A program made the translations under genes and the position numbers. From positions 42,926 through 106,925 of the forward strand of contig MU621119.1 of NCBI GenBank assembly GCA_025399215.1: a stretch of 64,000 nucleotides of DNA, in the 5' to 3' direction. Under the pieces are notes generated by a model. That model had not been told where the DNA came from, did no database searches, and was given only the letters and a program-made list of their open reading frames with translations. Of this stretch, positions 1 through 10,781 are shown one piece after another. Within the stretch, counting starts at the first letter, position 1. Each line of letters starts with the position of its first letter. This DNA comes from Globomyces pollinis-pini. Its lineage: Eukaryota > Chytridiomycota > Chytridiomycetes > Rhizophydiales > Globomycetaceae.

Positions 1-2331
1 TTCATAGATATTGCCATCATATTTGCCCAATGGCGAATTGATTATGAAATCAGAAAAGTTGAATGAATCTGTTAATGGAATCGCATCTTTACGTACTATT
101 CCACATAATTCAGATACTAAGGATCGAATCCAGTCAAGCTACAGGTCAGTCAAAGTACTTTACTTGTCGCGGGTTGAAGAATTCGTATTGTAGGAATGGT
201 CCTGATAATTCAGCAATATTATATAATCCATAGAGTTGACAGAGGGTGGTGAGAATTGGTTGAAGTGAAGCGGGAGCTTTGGCAAGTCCATCTTTGAATC
301 GATGGAATAAGTATCCATAACTATGCAACTTGGCTGCAAATAATCGAGCTTGGGCTGTGATGGTTAGTTTATGTAATGAGATATCTTACAGCATTGTTCA
401 TATGAAGCTTCTTCATTCATTCCTTGTTGTTTACAGGTTAAAAAGTCTTCACCAGCTTTCTTGACAACATTAGCACAAACGACATTGTATGCTGTTCCAA
501 TGATATCTAGGTTGAGTAATTCTTCCTTTGATTTTGCAAGACATCTGGCTTGGATAAGTTCTTGCATATGGTTAAGATATGCTACACCACCATGTTGCTT
601 CACACCGTTTTTCACATCAGTGTAACAACCAATTAAATATCTACCAGCTTGTAAAGTCAAGATGGTATTGTCTCCTTCCCAGGTACATTGCACTGCAAAG
701 TCGTTGTATAGGGAAGCTAACCCTGCATATGCAGAATACCCATGTCCACCCAACGCTTGACGACATTGATCAATGGTATTCAACGCGTTCCATGTACAAA
801 AGGCTTTTAGTCCAGCACTAAAATGAAAATAGATTATTCGTACCTGGTTCCATGTAATTCTTTTAATGAATCCAAAACTTCTTGAGTATCTTTATCACCA
901 GGTTTTAAAACATCCATACGTGCCATTAAACTATCATACATATCCAAGACTTCAATACCAGTAAAGTGCATGGCAAACTAAAGTTCAATGATGTTGTTGA
1001 ATTACAGCTTGAGCCAAGAGTGGCATAAGACGGTATTGATGAATCACATAATCCAGGATTTTGGTTTCTGGTTTATCTTTACGAGCACCAAATTGTCTAC
1101 GAATGGCGGCATATCGAATAGCAATCGTCAAAGCTTTCTTACTGATATTTCCAGAATCTATTTGATTATCAAATGAAATGAATACCAGTGACCATGGTGA
1201 CACGTCCATTGATGAGAGCACCAAAAGCTAATTGAGCCAATGGTGGTTCTGTAACTTTACCATCCCGAGAGACTTTGGAATGCTTCATCAACATGTGCGA
1301 TCGTGGGATACGGACATGAGTAAACTAAAGAATAAGTATGGATAGAAAATATACTTGAATCCAACCATTGTCAATTCCATGTCTACCCATTTTTGCACCA
1401 CAATCCCCAATAACCACTCCAGGCATTAAATTGAAGGTTTTAGGATCACGTAATTGCACAATAAAAGTTTTTACACCATAATTCTTTCCTTTGACGATCA
1501 TTTGCGCGTAAACAGCACTAATATGAATGAATATGGAGGAGGTTACGAGTGAGTACAAGTGTGGGCGGCACCACCAATCCACCATTTGGTAGCTAAAATA
1601 AGATGAAAAAGAGGTACCAGTGAGAGTTGGAGTATGAATGATAAATTCTTGAGATGCTTCATCATAAGTTGCTGTTGTTTCTAACCCAGCGACATTTGAA
1701 CCCTACCATTAAATGGTCATCTATTACGTGACCCACTAACGATAATTAGGATTAAAATCATCTTACATTCAGTCATAGCAAAACAACCAGTTACACCATT
1801 AAGATTTAAGGCCCCTTTTTGAATCCAATGTGAAAGTTGTTCCGGGGTAGCTTGACCTTGTACGGCACTTAAAAATAGACCTAAGAGGATATATCAATCG
1901 AAAATATGAATACCATAATGAACACCGATTCTAGTCCAAGCGGCAGGATCAAACAAAGTCAAGACATTCATTCTTTTTTTAAAGTTAGCGATTGGTTCAC
2001 TAGATAAATAACTAGCCATTCTAGCAATCTAAAGAATGAGAATGATATCAAGATACCTTTTCCATTGTTCTAATTCTGATGGTAGCTAAATCCTGGTCAT
2101 GAGTATCGATCGTTTTCATGATAGGATCTCTTTCGAATTGTAACATCTATTATATGAGATATAAACTATAAGTTAACCATTTTTTCCTTTAATTCGGTAG
2201 CTTTTTCCCCACCATCCAAGAAATGAGTTAATAATTTTATATCAAAGGAAGGGTTTAATCTTTCTTCAGCGATAGATTGAGAAGGACTAAGATATTAACT
2301 AGGATGATGAATACGTAGGAGGAATTGACAT
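1..2331 (-). CDS. POX1: Peroxisomal acyl-CoA oxidase (C-terminus cut by window edge)
   Basis: FAD enzyme of the first step of peroxisomal beta-oxidation: acyl-CoA to trans-2-enoyl-CoA with H2O2 release. The N-terminus (ATG at 2331) reads [15 protein letters not shown] once a 28-nt intron at 2287-2314 is removed. Internal exons carry family blocks: [13 protein letters not shown] near 1345-1400, [19 protein letters not shown] near 1100, and [13 protein letters not shown] plus the catalytic-glutamate motif WEGDN near 680-770. The last readable exon has [19 protein letters not shown], which is within a few tens of residues of the usual C-terminus, so only the tail (including any PTS1 signal) is missing. 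At least eight tiny introns interrupt the gene. A PEX26-like gene lies two genes away. Symbol by homology; dehydrogenase is unlikely because the oxidase-type C-terminal half is present. Confidence 0.93.
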
Positions 2332-2853
2332 TGAAATTGTAGGTAAAAAAATGAATAATTTATATCAAATCACGAAGCGGATATTCAAATCAGTAACGAA
2401 ACAATCATGTGAAAATACGATGTGGATTAAGAATCTCATGATCATGGATATTAGGAATTCAATTCATTGAAACTAAATATCATCTTATTAGTAAATTATT
2501 ACTATACTAACTATGTACTACATATAGTAATTACATATAAGTAACTATTTACTAGATATTTAGTTATACCAGTATCTACTACTACTAGTTAATAGTTAGT
2601 ATTGTTACTAATACCTATTGGTAGTAGTAGTAGTAGTATCTAGGTAGTATGTCTTAAGCATGACTTGCGTTACCGTTTCTAGAGTTTGTTTTTTCATCTC
2701 TCTCACATGCAAATTGATGTTGTTGACTCTTGACTCAATGTGAATCATCAATCACCATTCCTTGTCTATTATAAACTACCTATTGAAAATAAAGTAACAT
2801 CCTTTCTTTCTCTTTCTTTCTCTTTCTTTTCTTTTCTTCTGTAAATCTCTCTC
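2332..2853. other. Intergenic region, simple-sequence rich
   Basis: Divergent spacer between the acyl-CoA oxidase and MED22. It holds TA-rich near-repeats at about 2480-2600 (variants of ACTA/TAGTA), a clean GTA trinucleotide run at 2621-2638, and a 40-nt pyrimidine tract of CTTT units at 2801-2840 that ends 13 bases before the MED22 ATG and may be its 5' leader or core promoter. No ORF or RNA gene seen. Confidence 0.6.
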
Positions 2854-3240
2854 ATGACAGAAATGGACCCTATCAACAAAGAACTAAATTCAATCCTATC
2901 AAATTTCTCTCATGCAATTCAAACTGTAGCAATGTCAAAAAATAATATCACTAAATCAAAATTAGATCTAAATCATGATCATTTACTACTTAATAGAGCT
3001 AATGCTAACATAGTACTCTCTAATAATAACTCATCTTAGTTACGTTCAGTGGAATCTCTTCTCGCTATCACTTTTAATCTAAAACATTCTTTACTACTCA
3101 ATGATACGGTCAATATTAATCATCAATTATTAGCTAGAAAATCTGCTTTAGTAAAACAATCAAATATCACTAGACAAACTCTGATTGATTGCTCTACAGA
3201 GTTGTTGGAAATTCAGAATGATATCATGGATTGTCTCTAA
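2854..3240 (+). CDS. MED22: Mediator complex subunit 22
   Basis: Small head-module subunit of Mediator (yeast Srb6), acting in the nucleus in RNA polymerase II initiation. Two exons join across a 27-nt GT-AG intron at 3013-3039; without splicing an in-frame TAG would stop the protein. The join gives about 120 residues with the MED22 pattern: an N-terminal helix (ELNSILSNFSHAIQTV), then NANILRSVESLLAITFNLK-HSLLLND, then a C-terminal helix ending MDCL. Length matches short fungal MED22. Start is the first ATG after a pyrimidine-rich leader. The intron falls exactly inside the conserved AANIVRA-type motif, which supports the model. Recognition is from family pattern only. Confidence 0.75.
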
Positions 3241-3395
3241 TACATTATTTGCCATTTTCTATTATGTTTTACATATTTTCCATTTAGATTTAATTCGGTA
3301 TTGAATACACTCTTAGTAGACAACTGTAGAATCACCACCAAATATTCCTTAGAGTTCGTCATCAAAGGAAAACGTTTATTCAAAAATATTTAATC

Positions 3396-4524
3396 TCAAA
3401 AACTATTTCTGTTCGTAGCCATTTGAATAGTAGCCAGTATTTTACGTTCAATAATCGATATCCAATGTCCAATTCTAGTGTTGGTATTCCTCTTTTGAAA
3501 GATCACCCATAGGAAAGTAACTGAACTGAATAGTGTCAGAATATGGGTTAAATTAATTCGATTTAGTTGTTTGTTTTTACTTAATTTATCATTGGATTTG
3601 TTTGTTGTAGAATTGTAGATTCCTAATTCATCTTTCGATTGGGATACTTTGGAATGTAGTCTATCAGAAGATGCACTCAAATTTAACTTGGATCCTGTTT
3701 TGATCAAAGGTTTATCAGTATTTGTGTTTTCTCCAATCAACGTCTCTGATTCCTCTTGTGGTTTTGTTTTTAAATCCTTCTTGTCTAATCCATTAAACTT
3801 GTTAACGTTATTATCAACAGGTTTAGGTTCCGCCAATTCCTTTTTAATCAATTCCAATTGATTTATCAGTTTCTAATTTAAAACATTACTGAAAGAATAA
3901 ATACATTTTTAAAATCTTCAGTACAAAATTCATCATATGTAATGTAATCAATAGCATAGGTTATATCATCCAATCCTGACATATCAATAAAACAAATTCA
4001 AAATACCTTTCAAAATCACCAAACAGTACAATTCCATTAATCTTTCTGAGAAATTAAGGATACCATGTTACCATAGTGATATAGTTGTTTATCATTAGAC
4101 AAGAGTTGGTTAAACCATTCATCTGGTTGATCCTGAATCCAAGATTCTACAAGATCTCTAGCTGTTATAAAATCACCACTTTTGCTGAAATAGAAAGCAC
4201 TGTACAATTTAATTAGATCAAAGTAAACCTTTAATGATTAAATCAAACGTCATTACCTATAAAATAAAATGAATGACAAGCAACTCTAATTACCTAACAT
4301 TAACAACATTTAACAAACCCTAGATGTACCAATTCAACAGTTAATTGATTCTCTAGTATGTTTTTCACCTTCAACCAAGTGGTATCCCATTTTCCTAAAT
4401 GAAAAGCTGATTGAAGGTAGTAGTTTAAGATGACAGGATTCTTTGATTGTAATTCGTTTTGACATTTGTTGAATACTTTATGAAATTGTCTTTGAGTGAA
4501 TAATTTGGTTAATTCCATGGTCAT
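3396..4524 (-). CDS. PEX26-like tail-anchored peroxisomal protein (putative)
   Basis: Multi-exon gene coding an alpha-helical protein with one membrane segment near the C-terminus (about LTHILTLFSSVTFLWVIF, 3500-3560) followed by a basic tail, the layout of peroxin PEX26, which anchors PEX1/PEX6 to peroxisomes. N-terminal exon reads MTMELTKLFTQRQFHKVF...; a middle exon (about 4070-4230) has LIKLYSAF..., ARDLVESWIQDQPDE, resembling the PEX26 helical repeat region. Short introns are seen near 3863-3894 and 3986-4016. A low-complexity Lys/Ser/Asn stretch precedes the membrane segment. Start could be Met at 4524 or 4518. The nearby acyl-CoA oxidase fits a peroxisomal role but does not prove it. 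Alternative: an unrelated tail-anchored protein. Confidence 0.45.
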
Positions 4525-4698
4525 CTTGAAAAAATGACAAAACAAAAGACACTAAAAATAGTGAATGGAAATGATAGTTTATGAATGGAATTAGAATGAT
4601 TTTAATGAAGGTACCTAATTAGATTCAATTGATAGTTCATGTTTCCTAATAATTTCAACATTCACTAATTAATCTATGGATACTTCAAATCTATATCA

Positions 4699-4720
4699 TG
4701 ACGTCATGATACTGACGTCA
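4699..4720. promoter_or_regulatory. Two CRE palindromes in a divergent promoter
   Basis: TGACGTCA occurs twice, at 4699-4706 and 4713-4720, in near-identical 14-bp units (ATGACGTCATGAT). This is the full ATF/CREB bZIP site. It lies between the PEX26-like gene (minus) and SVF1 (plus), 99 bases before the SVF1 ATG. A TATTTAAA element follows at 4786-4793 on the SVF1 side. Binding by a stress bZIP factor is inference. Confidence 0.6.
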
Positions 4721-4818
4721 TGATTTCATTCTGCCACTGTCAACTTTCGTGTTGGTGGCAATGTGACCGTTTGGTTCTCTTTTCCTATTTAAATCCACCC
4801 TTATTAAAATAATCTCAA

Positions 4819-6025
4819 ATGACTGATATTAATACTACTATCTCAACAGAGGACTTGAAGGTTTAAAGATACATCTAATCTGGTAGTTTTCAAAATTAGC
4901 TACCAGTACCACTGAAGGTCCTACTTTTTATATTCAAACAGATGAAGGATTATATGTGTTGATTCAAGTATTTACTATCCATTACTAACTCTCAGATGAT
5001 TTATTCAGCCGTTTCTAGGTATCATTATTTAACTTACCCCCTAGTTTTTCTCATTCGGTTCAGGTATCCATTGTTTTTTTAACGCTTTTCTAGATTGCTG
5101 CTCGAGTTTATGGACCAGGAGGAAAACCAAAGAAATCAGTTACACTTTCCAAAGGGTCTGGCGATTACAAAGTATCTGATGATAAACTTTCGGTCGTCTG
5201 TAAACCATGTAGTATTCAATTCATCAAGGCTGATGTTGTTACCTATCATGTGACCTTTGACAGTGATGGGTTAGAATTGGATTTCACTATTAAAGCTGTT
5301 GATGGAGCTTTACAATTTAATGGGGGTCAACACTTTTTTGTTGATGGAAAACCTGATAAGGGGTCCGTTAAATCGAAATTCATTCCGCGAGCTGCTGCTA
5401 CTGGAACAATTAAAATTGATGGTACTACTCATGATGCCAAAGGTTGGTCTACTTACACAATGGTGACACAACACTACCCACAAAATGTTGCGTTATGGAA
5501 TTTCTTACACTTTCACAATGCAACTGATAGTTTAATGCTTTATCAAGTAATTTTAAAGATATCTAAACGATTTAGTTTGAATTACCAAAAGGAAGTGTAA
5601 AATCAACTGTATCCCAAGGTTGTTTAGTATTAAACAATAAAATCGTGGCAGTCACGATGGATAATCATACCACCTTCCATGGTACCTTCAAAGATGATTT
5701 CCAATCAAAATATTCCATCCCAACCTCTTTGACTCACGAATGGAACGGCAAGACTCTCAAAGGTGAACCTATCAACATCAAAATGAATCTCTCATTAAAA
5801 CACTGTGAAGATAAAGTTGATATTTTGGGTGAATTACCTTACCTTGTTCGTAAAATCATTCAAACCTTTATTACTGCCCCATATGTCTACCAATGGTATT
5901 TTAATTTTCGAGGCTGATTTTACTTTAGGATTGAAGAAACTGTTGTTGATGTTACTATTGCGGGTGTGACCACTCAACTGAAAGGCCGTGTGATGCATGA
6001 AAACACCTTCTTACTCGAACTTTAG
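4819..6025 (+). CDS. SVF1: Svf1 family protein (survival factor, lipocalin-like)
   Basis: Fungal Svf1 proteins are needed for survival under oxidative and cold stress and have been linked to ceramide transport between ER and Golgi. After splicing the protein starts MTDINTTISTEDLK, continues FYIQTDEGLYVLIQMIYSA, and has the family blocks FIPRAAATGTIK, NVALWNFLHFHNATDS, SLTHEWNGKTLKG and ITAPYVYQW, ending FLLEL. The 5' part is unusually fragmented: exons of 23 nt (4996-5018) and 19 nt (5045-5063) lie between introns of 28, 26 and 30 nt; together they add 42 nt, keeping frame. Further short introns lie near 5550-5585 and 5896-5930. The promoter carries two CRE sites, consistent with stress control. 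Confidence 0.85.
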
Positions 6026-6183
6026 AATATAGTTTATCGTTTTGAAATTGTTTTCATTCTTTCCATCATTCTCATGAATGCTGTTGAGATTCAAAGTATT
6101 ATGATTGAATATTCAAAAATGTATGAGTATTAGATCACCAATGTGCAATATATTTAACATTCTTCATATAAATTATCCCAAAA

Positions 6184-6718
6184 TCACAAACAACATGATC
6201 CATTCGTATCCAACCATTTTTCCAGGTACTGAATTCGATCATCCAGTGATAAAGGTGTATCATACTTTGCCAATTGAATCTTATTATTCACAGGATCACC
6301 TAAAAAGACTTTTGTAGTAGAATCAATATCTTCACCATTTTTGCTAGTTGAAAATGAAACTACCAATGGTTTATTATCCAAATGAAATCGATTCATTTTC
6401 GTCAATGCTCTCTGAGCATCCTATTTCCATCAATGATTTATAAAAAAATAATACATCTGAATCTTTATATTCTACATAAACAAAACCTTTTGGTTCACCC
6501 ATTCGAGCACCTAATGTGTTATCTCTCATGTTTCTATACCTAACGTTAATGAACATCAACTCACCTTCTGTATGCCATTGATATTCAAATTTAGCAATTT
6601 CTCCAAATCTATCATAAACATTCATTTCAAATTACGGTTCAAATAATTTTACAAGTGTATATTCTGTTACCGTTAAACTGACATTTCGAACCAATAATCT
6701 AGTATTCGTTGATGTCAT
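6184..6718 (-). CDS. RBM18: RBM18-like RNA-binding protein (one RRM)
   Basis: A single RRM fills most of the protein: RLLVRNVSLTVTEYTLVKLF as beta1/alpha1, then after a 27-nt intron at 6609-6635, PFGEIAKFEYQWHTEGE, EPKGFVYVEY as the RNP1-like strand, and RALTKMNRFHLDNKPLVV. A helix with DDRIQYLEKWLD near the end matches the C-terminal helix (KIKAIEAKL type) of RBM18, a small poorly characterised protein. RNP1 is atypical, as in RBM18. Start ATG at 6718 is the first in frame. A long AACGTTA-containing stretch at about 6536-6560 reads through in frame and could be a retained mini-intron. Other small RRM proteins are the alternative. Confidence 0.6.
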
Positions 6719-6905
6719 TTGAATTGGAAGAAAATTCAATGGGTTTGTAAAAAATTCAATTCAATGGAAAATGAAATGATGGAATCACTTTACAATTTTG
6801 GATAAAATAAACCATGGAGATGATCTTGGTTACTCTTTGGCCTTGAATTGAATTGATGCAACTCTTTAGTTCTTAAATTTCAAAATATAAAGTAAGTAGA
6901 TGAGC

Positions 6906-7006
6906 GATCAGAAATTGTAACATGTACGAGGATTTACATGCAACTATGGTAGATTTCGATGACTACGTAGACTGATTTTGTCTTTCAGTGCGTTCAAGAC
7001 GCGCCA
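6906..7006. repeat. Dispersed repeat block A, copy 1
   Basis: 101 bp aligning without gaps to 16507-16607 with 12 mismatches by hand count (about 88%). Shared ends are GATCAGAAATTG and TTCAAGACGCGCCA. Copy 2 lies upstream of the Crinkler-type gene. No coding role seen. The rest of the 6719-7163 spacer is AT-rich and otherwise unremarkable, apart from block B at 7069-7141. Confidence 0.85.
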
Positions 7007-7068
7007 GTTTTACAGCTACCTTGCAGCGTGTGTGGTATACAGGCACTCTAGTACTGTCACTAACAAGA

Positions 7069-7141
7069 TGCATTCATTTATGACTTGATCAATATGCATA
7101 TTCTTTGTGAGCTATTCTCCCCCTTTTATATCTTTGAGAAT
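7069..7141 (-). repeat. Dispersed repeat block B: relic of the DKGKGK-protein ORF
   Basis: 73 bp aligning without gaps to 18872-18944 with 8 mismatches by hand count (about 89%). In the 18-19 kb locus this stretch codes residues 28-52 of the repeat protein on the minus strand; here it has no intact ORF around it. It ends 22 bases before the FAHD1 ATG, so it forms that gene's leader or proximal promoter. Confidence 0.85.
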
Positions 7142-7163
7142 CTCTTTTCACTTAAAAAACAAA

Positions 7164-7921
7164 ATGTCGACACATTTCACTCAAGCTTGCCGAAAGATCG
7201 TAGCTATTGGAAGGCATTATCCTTTATGATTGACGAATTAGAAACTATGCAGATCATGCTAAAGAATTAGGAAATTCCATTCCAACTCAACCATTCTTTT
7301 TTTTAAAACCAAGTTCATCAATTTTAATTCAATCACAGAATAAAAGCATTGAAATACCTAAAAATTGTGATGTACATCATGAATTAGAATTAGGAGTTGT
7401 GATTGGTAAAACAGGTCGTGATATTCAACCTTCACATGCTGATTCGTTTATATCTGGTTATTGTTTAGCTTTAGATATGACGGCTAGAAATTTACAAAAT
7501 CAAGCAAAGAAAAGTGGACTTCCTTGGTCGGTTTGTTGTCTCGTCATTCATTTTTGATTTAGGCTGCTAAAGGCTACGATACATTTACACCAATTGGACA
7601 ATTTATTCCAAAAAATCAAATTCCAAATCCAAATAAATTGCAATTAAGTTTAACGGTATTCCAAATCATTGAAAAATTAACTTGTAGATTGATGGTAAAA
7701 TGGTTCAAAATGGAAATACTTCTGATATGATATTTGATATTCCAACTTTAATTCATCATGTTAGTCAAATTATGACTTTAGAAGAAGGGGATGTGATTTT
7801 AACGGGTACTCCTGCTGGTGTTGGTCCTGTTTTACCTAATCAAACATTAAATGGAAAATTGGTGGATGAACATGATCAATTAGTCTCTGAAATTCAATTC
7901 ACTAGTCAAGCTAGATCTTGA
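7164..7921 (+). CDS. FAHD1: Fumarylacetoacetate hydrolase domain protein, FAHD1 type (acylpyruvase / oxaloacetate decarboxylase)
   Basis: Mitochondrial FAH-fold enzyme that cleaves acylpyruvates and decarboxylates oxaloacetate. Joined exons give [26 protein letters not shown]..., [23 protein letters not shown] with the metal-binding E-x-[32 protein letters not shown], and the active-site [17 protein letters not shown]. Length about 215 residues equals human FAHD1. Introns at 7531-7562 and 7656-7687 are GT-AG (32 nt each). The first, 7214-7241, begins GC: only a GC-AG intron restores IGRNYADH. The 5' leader overlaps repeat block B. Convergent with ALG7, 62 bases apart. Confidence 0.9.
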
Positions 7922-7983
7922 ATAAACTAAAAACAGTTCTTTGAATGAATGGTTTTATTAATTTTTAAAAAGGTATAAATGAT

Positions 7984-9365
7984 TCAAATACCATTTTCAT
8001 TATAAACGATATGTACTAGTCCATATCGTATGATGAATGCTAATATAGCACATGTTATTTGTATCCAAGATAAATAGATCACTAATTGATCTTCTCGTAT
8101 AGGACCAGTTTTAATTAAAATCAAATTCAAAATCGTTAGATTACTACAATCTATCCAATCACCCTTATCAGTTTTCGTGATCTGAACTAATTTCAAGATT
8201 TCCAGTAATTGAATCATCCATCTTCCCATACGATCCTTGAACGTTTGACAAGGTTTGAATTCAAATTTACTATATTGGATATTGATTTGATCTTTACAAA
8301 GTCTAAAATGTGAATATTGAATTGAAATTACTTTGGCATACGATGTCTTGGACAATTGACAAATTTAAATAATTGAGGACATGATAATAGAAAATTAAAT
8401 AATTGTGGGATCATGAATAACAACACAGTTTTTGATAAATTACAAGATATTCCTATCACTGCAAAAACCATTCCTGAAAAATAACAGATTGTATCTCCAC
8501 CAAATACTTTGGCCGGATACCTATGATGAAAAACAATCGATTCAAATACCAATTGTAACGTAAATAACCAAACATACAACCAATATAAGGTAGTAAAAAA
8601 TATAATGAAGTATGCATTGCATCAGAACGTGCAGGATTTAAAAAGAATATTGTAATACTATTCATCTACAAATTAAAATTAAATAAAGTAATACAGCTAA
8701 TGAAATAGCAATAATCAATGCTTGAATTCCTTCCACTCCATTCACGCCTGCCAAAATATTAATTGAATTCGTTGAAAATGTAGCAATCATTGATAAAATG
8801 AAGTAATATAATCCTCCTAAATTTATAATTGGAGTTGAAAAGATAAATCGAAATGGAATAGGAATTAATACATCAGTTCCACCATGAGTAACATAATAAA
8901 CCATTAAAAGTGGAATAGATGCAATGAAAGGAAACCATATTTTGATTCTCCATCTAATATCCAATACATCATCTGCAAATCCAAGAAATAGCATTGAGAA
9001 TAATGATAACAATCCACCCAAATATTGAGAAAACTATACATTAACGTTATATAAAGTACTTTATCATGAGGAAATTCTGGATGTTCACCATGAATGTATT
9101 TTCCATATCTAACCCATTCTAAAAATGGTACAGGAATGAATAGAAACATAAATACAAAATAGATACAACCTACAATAGCACCCATAGATTCAGCTATTAT
9201 TGGTTTATCTTTCTTTAATAGATCCTTTCCACATAAAGATTGTTTGATGAATACTGGTATTGCCAGTGGAATTGAAATACTAGTGAATATAAAGGCCATG
9301 ATTGAGAATATGACTGAAATGAATAATGGTTGAGATATGATCCAATCCGAATATTCTTGAAGCAT
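7984..9365 (-). CDS. ALG7: UDP-GlcNAc--dolichyl-phosphate GlcNAc-1-phosphotransferase
   Basis: ER enzyme of the first step of N-glycan precursor synthesis (DPAGT1/Alg7), target of tunicamycin. Multi-pass membrane protein with family motifs: [11 protein letters not shown] then PESMG-like [22 protein letters not shown] (the DD motif), [35 protein letters not shown], and the loop motif CPRHRMPK. Introns of 26 nt near 9040-9065 and 29 nt near 8521-8549 were checked by frame and family sequence. Total is near 410 residues, normal for the family. Start taken at MLQEYSDW (9365); an ATG-like extension to 9398 has no homology support. Confidence 0.95.
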
Positions 9366-9653
9366 TGAATTATTTTTAAAGGAAAAGGAAAGAATCAAGT
9401 TCAGTTACCGAATTTGAATTACTATTTCCCCACCCATTGAATTTTATTTCAAACCGATTACATTATCATTTACCTATTTACGTATGATAATCTACTAGAC
9501 TTGATGGAATGAATTGTAAAAAACTTCATTGCAATGATTTCAATTGATTGGATTCACCAAGATGCAAGCACAATGTCCTCAATCCAACTTCTTTCTCTAT
9601 CGAATTGCTCTGTTCTATTCGGTGTTGAGTTTATTTTTTTTATATTTTTTTTT

Positions 9654-10666
9654 ATGAGTCAAACCAAATTACAAGAAATGATGGAATCCATGTATGATTT
9701 TGATGAACAAAGTCCATCACAATCAACTGAACCGAGTCATGAAATACTAACCAAAAAACAATTAAAGAAATTAAAGAAATTTAAACAACTTCAATTGGTA
9801 AAAAGTAACCAAACTTCAATTCAAAAATCAAATACAAAAAAGAATAAAATCTTGAAAGATTTAGATTTAATCATATCAGAAAAACCTAAAGTCATGGAAA
9901 AGGTATTGGAAGTACCAAAAGTGGAAGTCATTGAATTTACTGATACAAAATTAAAAAATTCAAATTTCGATAATAAGAAAGAATTTAGATCATTCATGGT
10001 ATGTCATTCCTATCTATAAATTGGTAGAGTTCTAATGTGAACAAATTAAATTCAATCAGTACATTAACTAAAAAAGAAGTGATTCAAGAAGATGAAGATG
10101 ATAAAAGTAATTCTTTATTTATTAAATAATCATAGATGATAAAGATTTAATGGATTTATTAAAAACTACAAAATTAGTTGAACAATACAGTACCTTTTTT
10201 TATATTAACGTTATATAGCATCGTCGGAATTAACTGGAAAAGATAGATTGAATCATATGAAAAAGAAAATTGTAGAGTTGGGTGGAAAGGTATATAGAAT
10301 TAGATTATTGACACTCAGCCATTGAAACCAGAAAAAATATCTTTACCAATATTTATTGGAATGAAAAAAGCTGCTCAAGACAGAGTAGATAAAAAAGTAC
10401 AAAATGCTAAAAATAATGGAATTTATACCAATCAATATAAACTAGAATTATTATAGAATGAAAAAGCTTTACGACCAAAATCTAGAAAAAAGAAAATCGA
10501 TAATGGGATTATTGGTAGTGTAGGAAAAATCAAAAATGGAATGATGAAGGTTTCTAAAAAGATTATTGATGCCGTGGAATCTGGTGGAAAGAGAAAAAAG
10601 AAATCTGGTGGTTCAAGTAAATTCAAAAAATCAGGTAGTAGAGGAAAATCTCATGGTGGATTTTAA
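9654..10666 (+). CDS. FAF1: FAF1/C1orf131-like 40S ribosomal subunit assembly factor (DUF4602)
   Basis: Lys-rich nucleolar-type protein. C-terminal part follows the DUF4602 pattern: DLMDLLKTTKLVEQY, SELTGKDRLNHMKKKIVELG, LPIFIGMKKAAQDRVDKK, then IGSVGKIKNGMMKVSKKII and a basic Ser/Gly tail. Yeast Faf1 and human C1orf131 act in early small-subunit processome maturation. Introns of about 26-40 nt are seen at 10004-10030, 10109-10140, 10190-10220 and 10291-10320. An in-frame TAG at 10454-10456 is removed only if 10397-10456 (60 nt, GT-AG) is an intron, twice the usual size. Start taken at the ATG after a T-rich tract; an upstream ATG at 9534 is possible. Confidence 0.6.
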
Positions 10667-10781
10667 TTTAATATAATTGTAATGGATATACTTTGTTGTA
10701 TGGTGGATTTGTTGAAGAGAAAAAAGTCAAGTAAAAAAGGTTTTATTCAGTGATCAATGTTATATTTCCAGATTTTGGCTG

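Noticed and set aside
4545..4545. Upstream Met of the PEX26-like ORF at 4545
   Set aside because: Adds a Phe/Cys/His stretch unlike the family; Met at 4524 or 4518 is more plausible.
6536..6560. AACGTTA as a genome-wide intron motif
   Set aside because: It occurs in several introns (e.g. ALG7 near 9045, FAF1-like near 10205) but also in coding sequence (12978, 38392), so it is probably only the TAAC branch site in an AT-rich background.
9534..9653. Longer N-terminus of the FAF1-like protein from ATG 9534
   Set aside because: The extra 40 residues include a Phe/Ile run coded by a T-rich tract typical of promoter or UTR sequence, with no family match.
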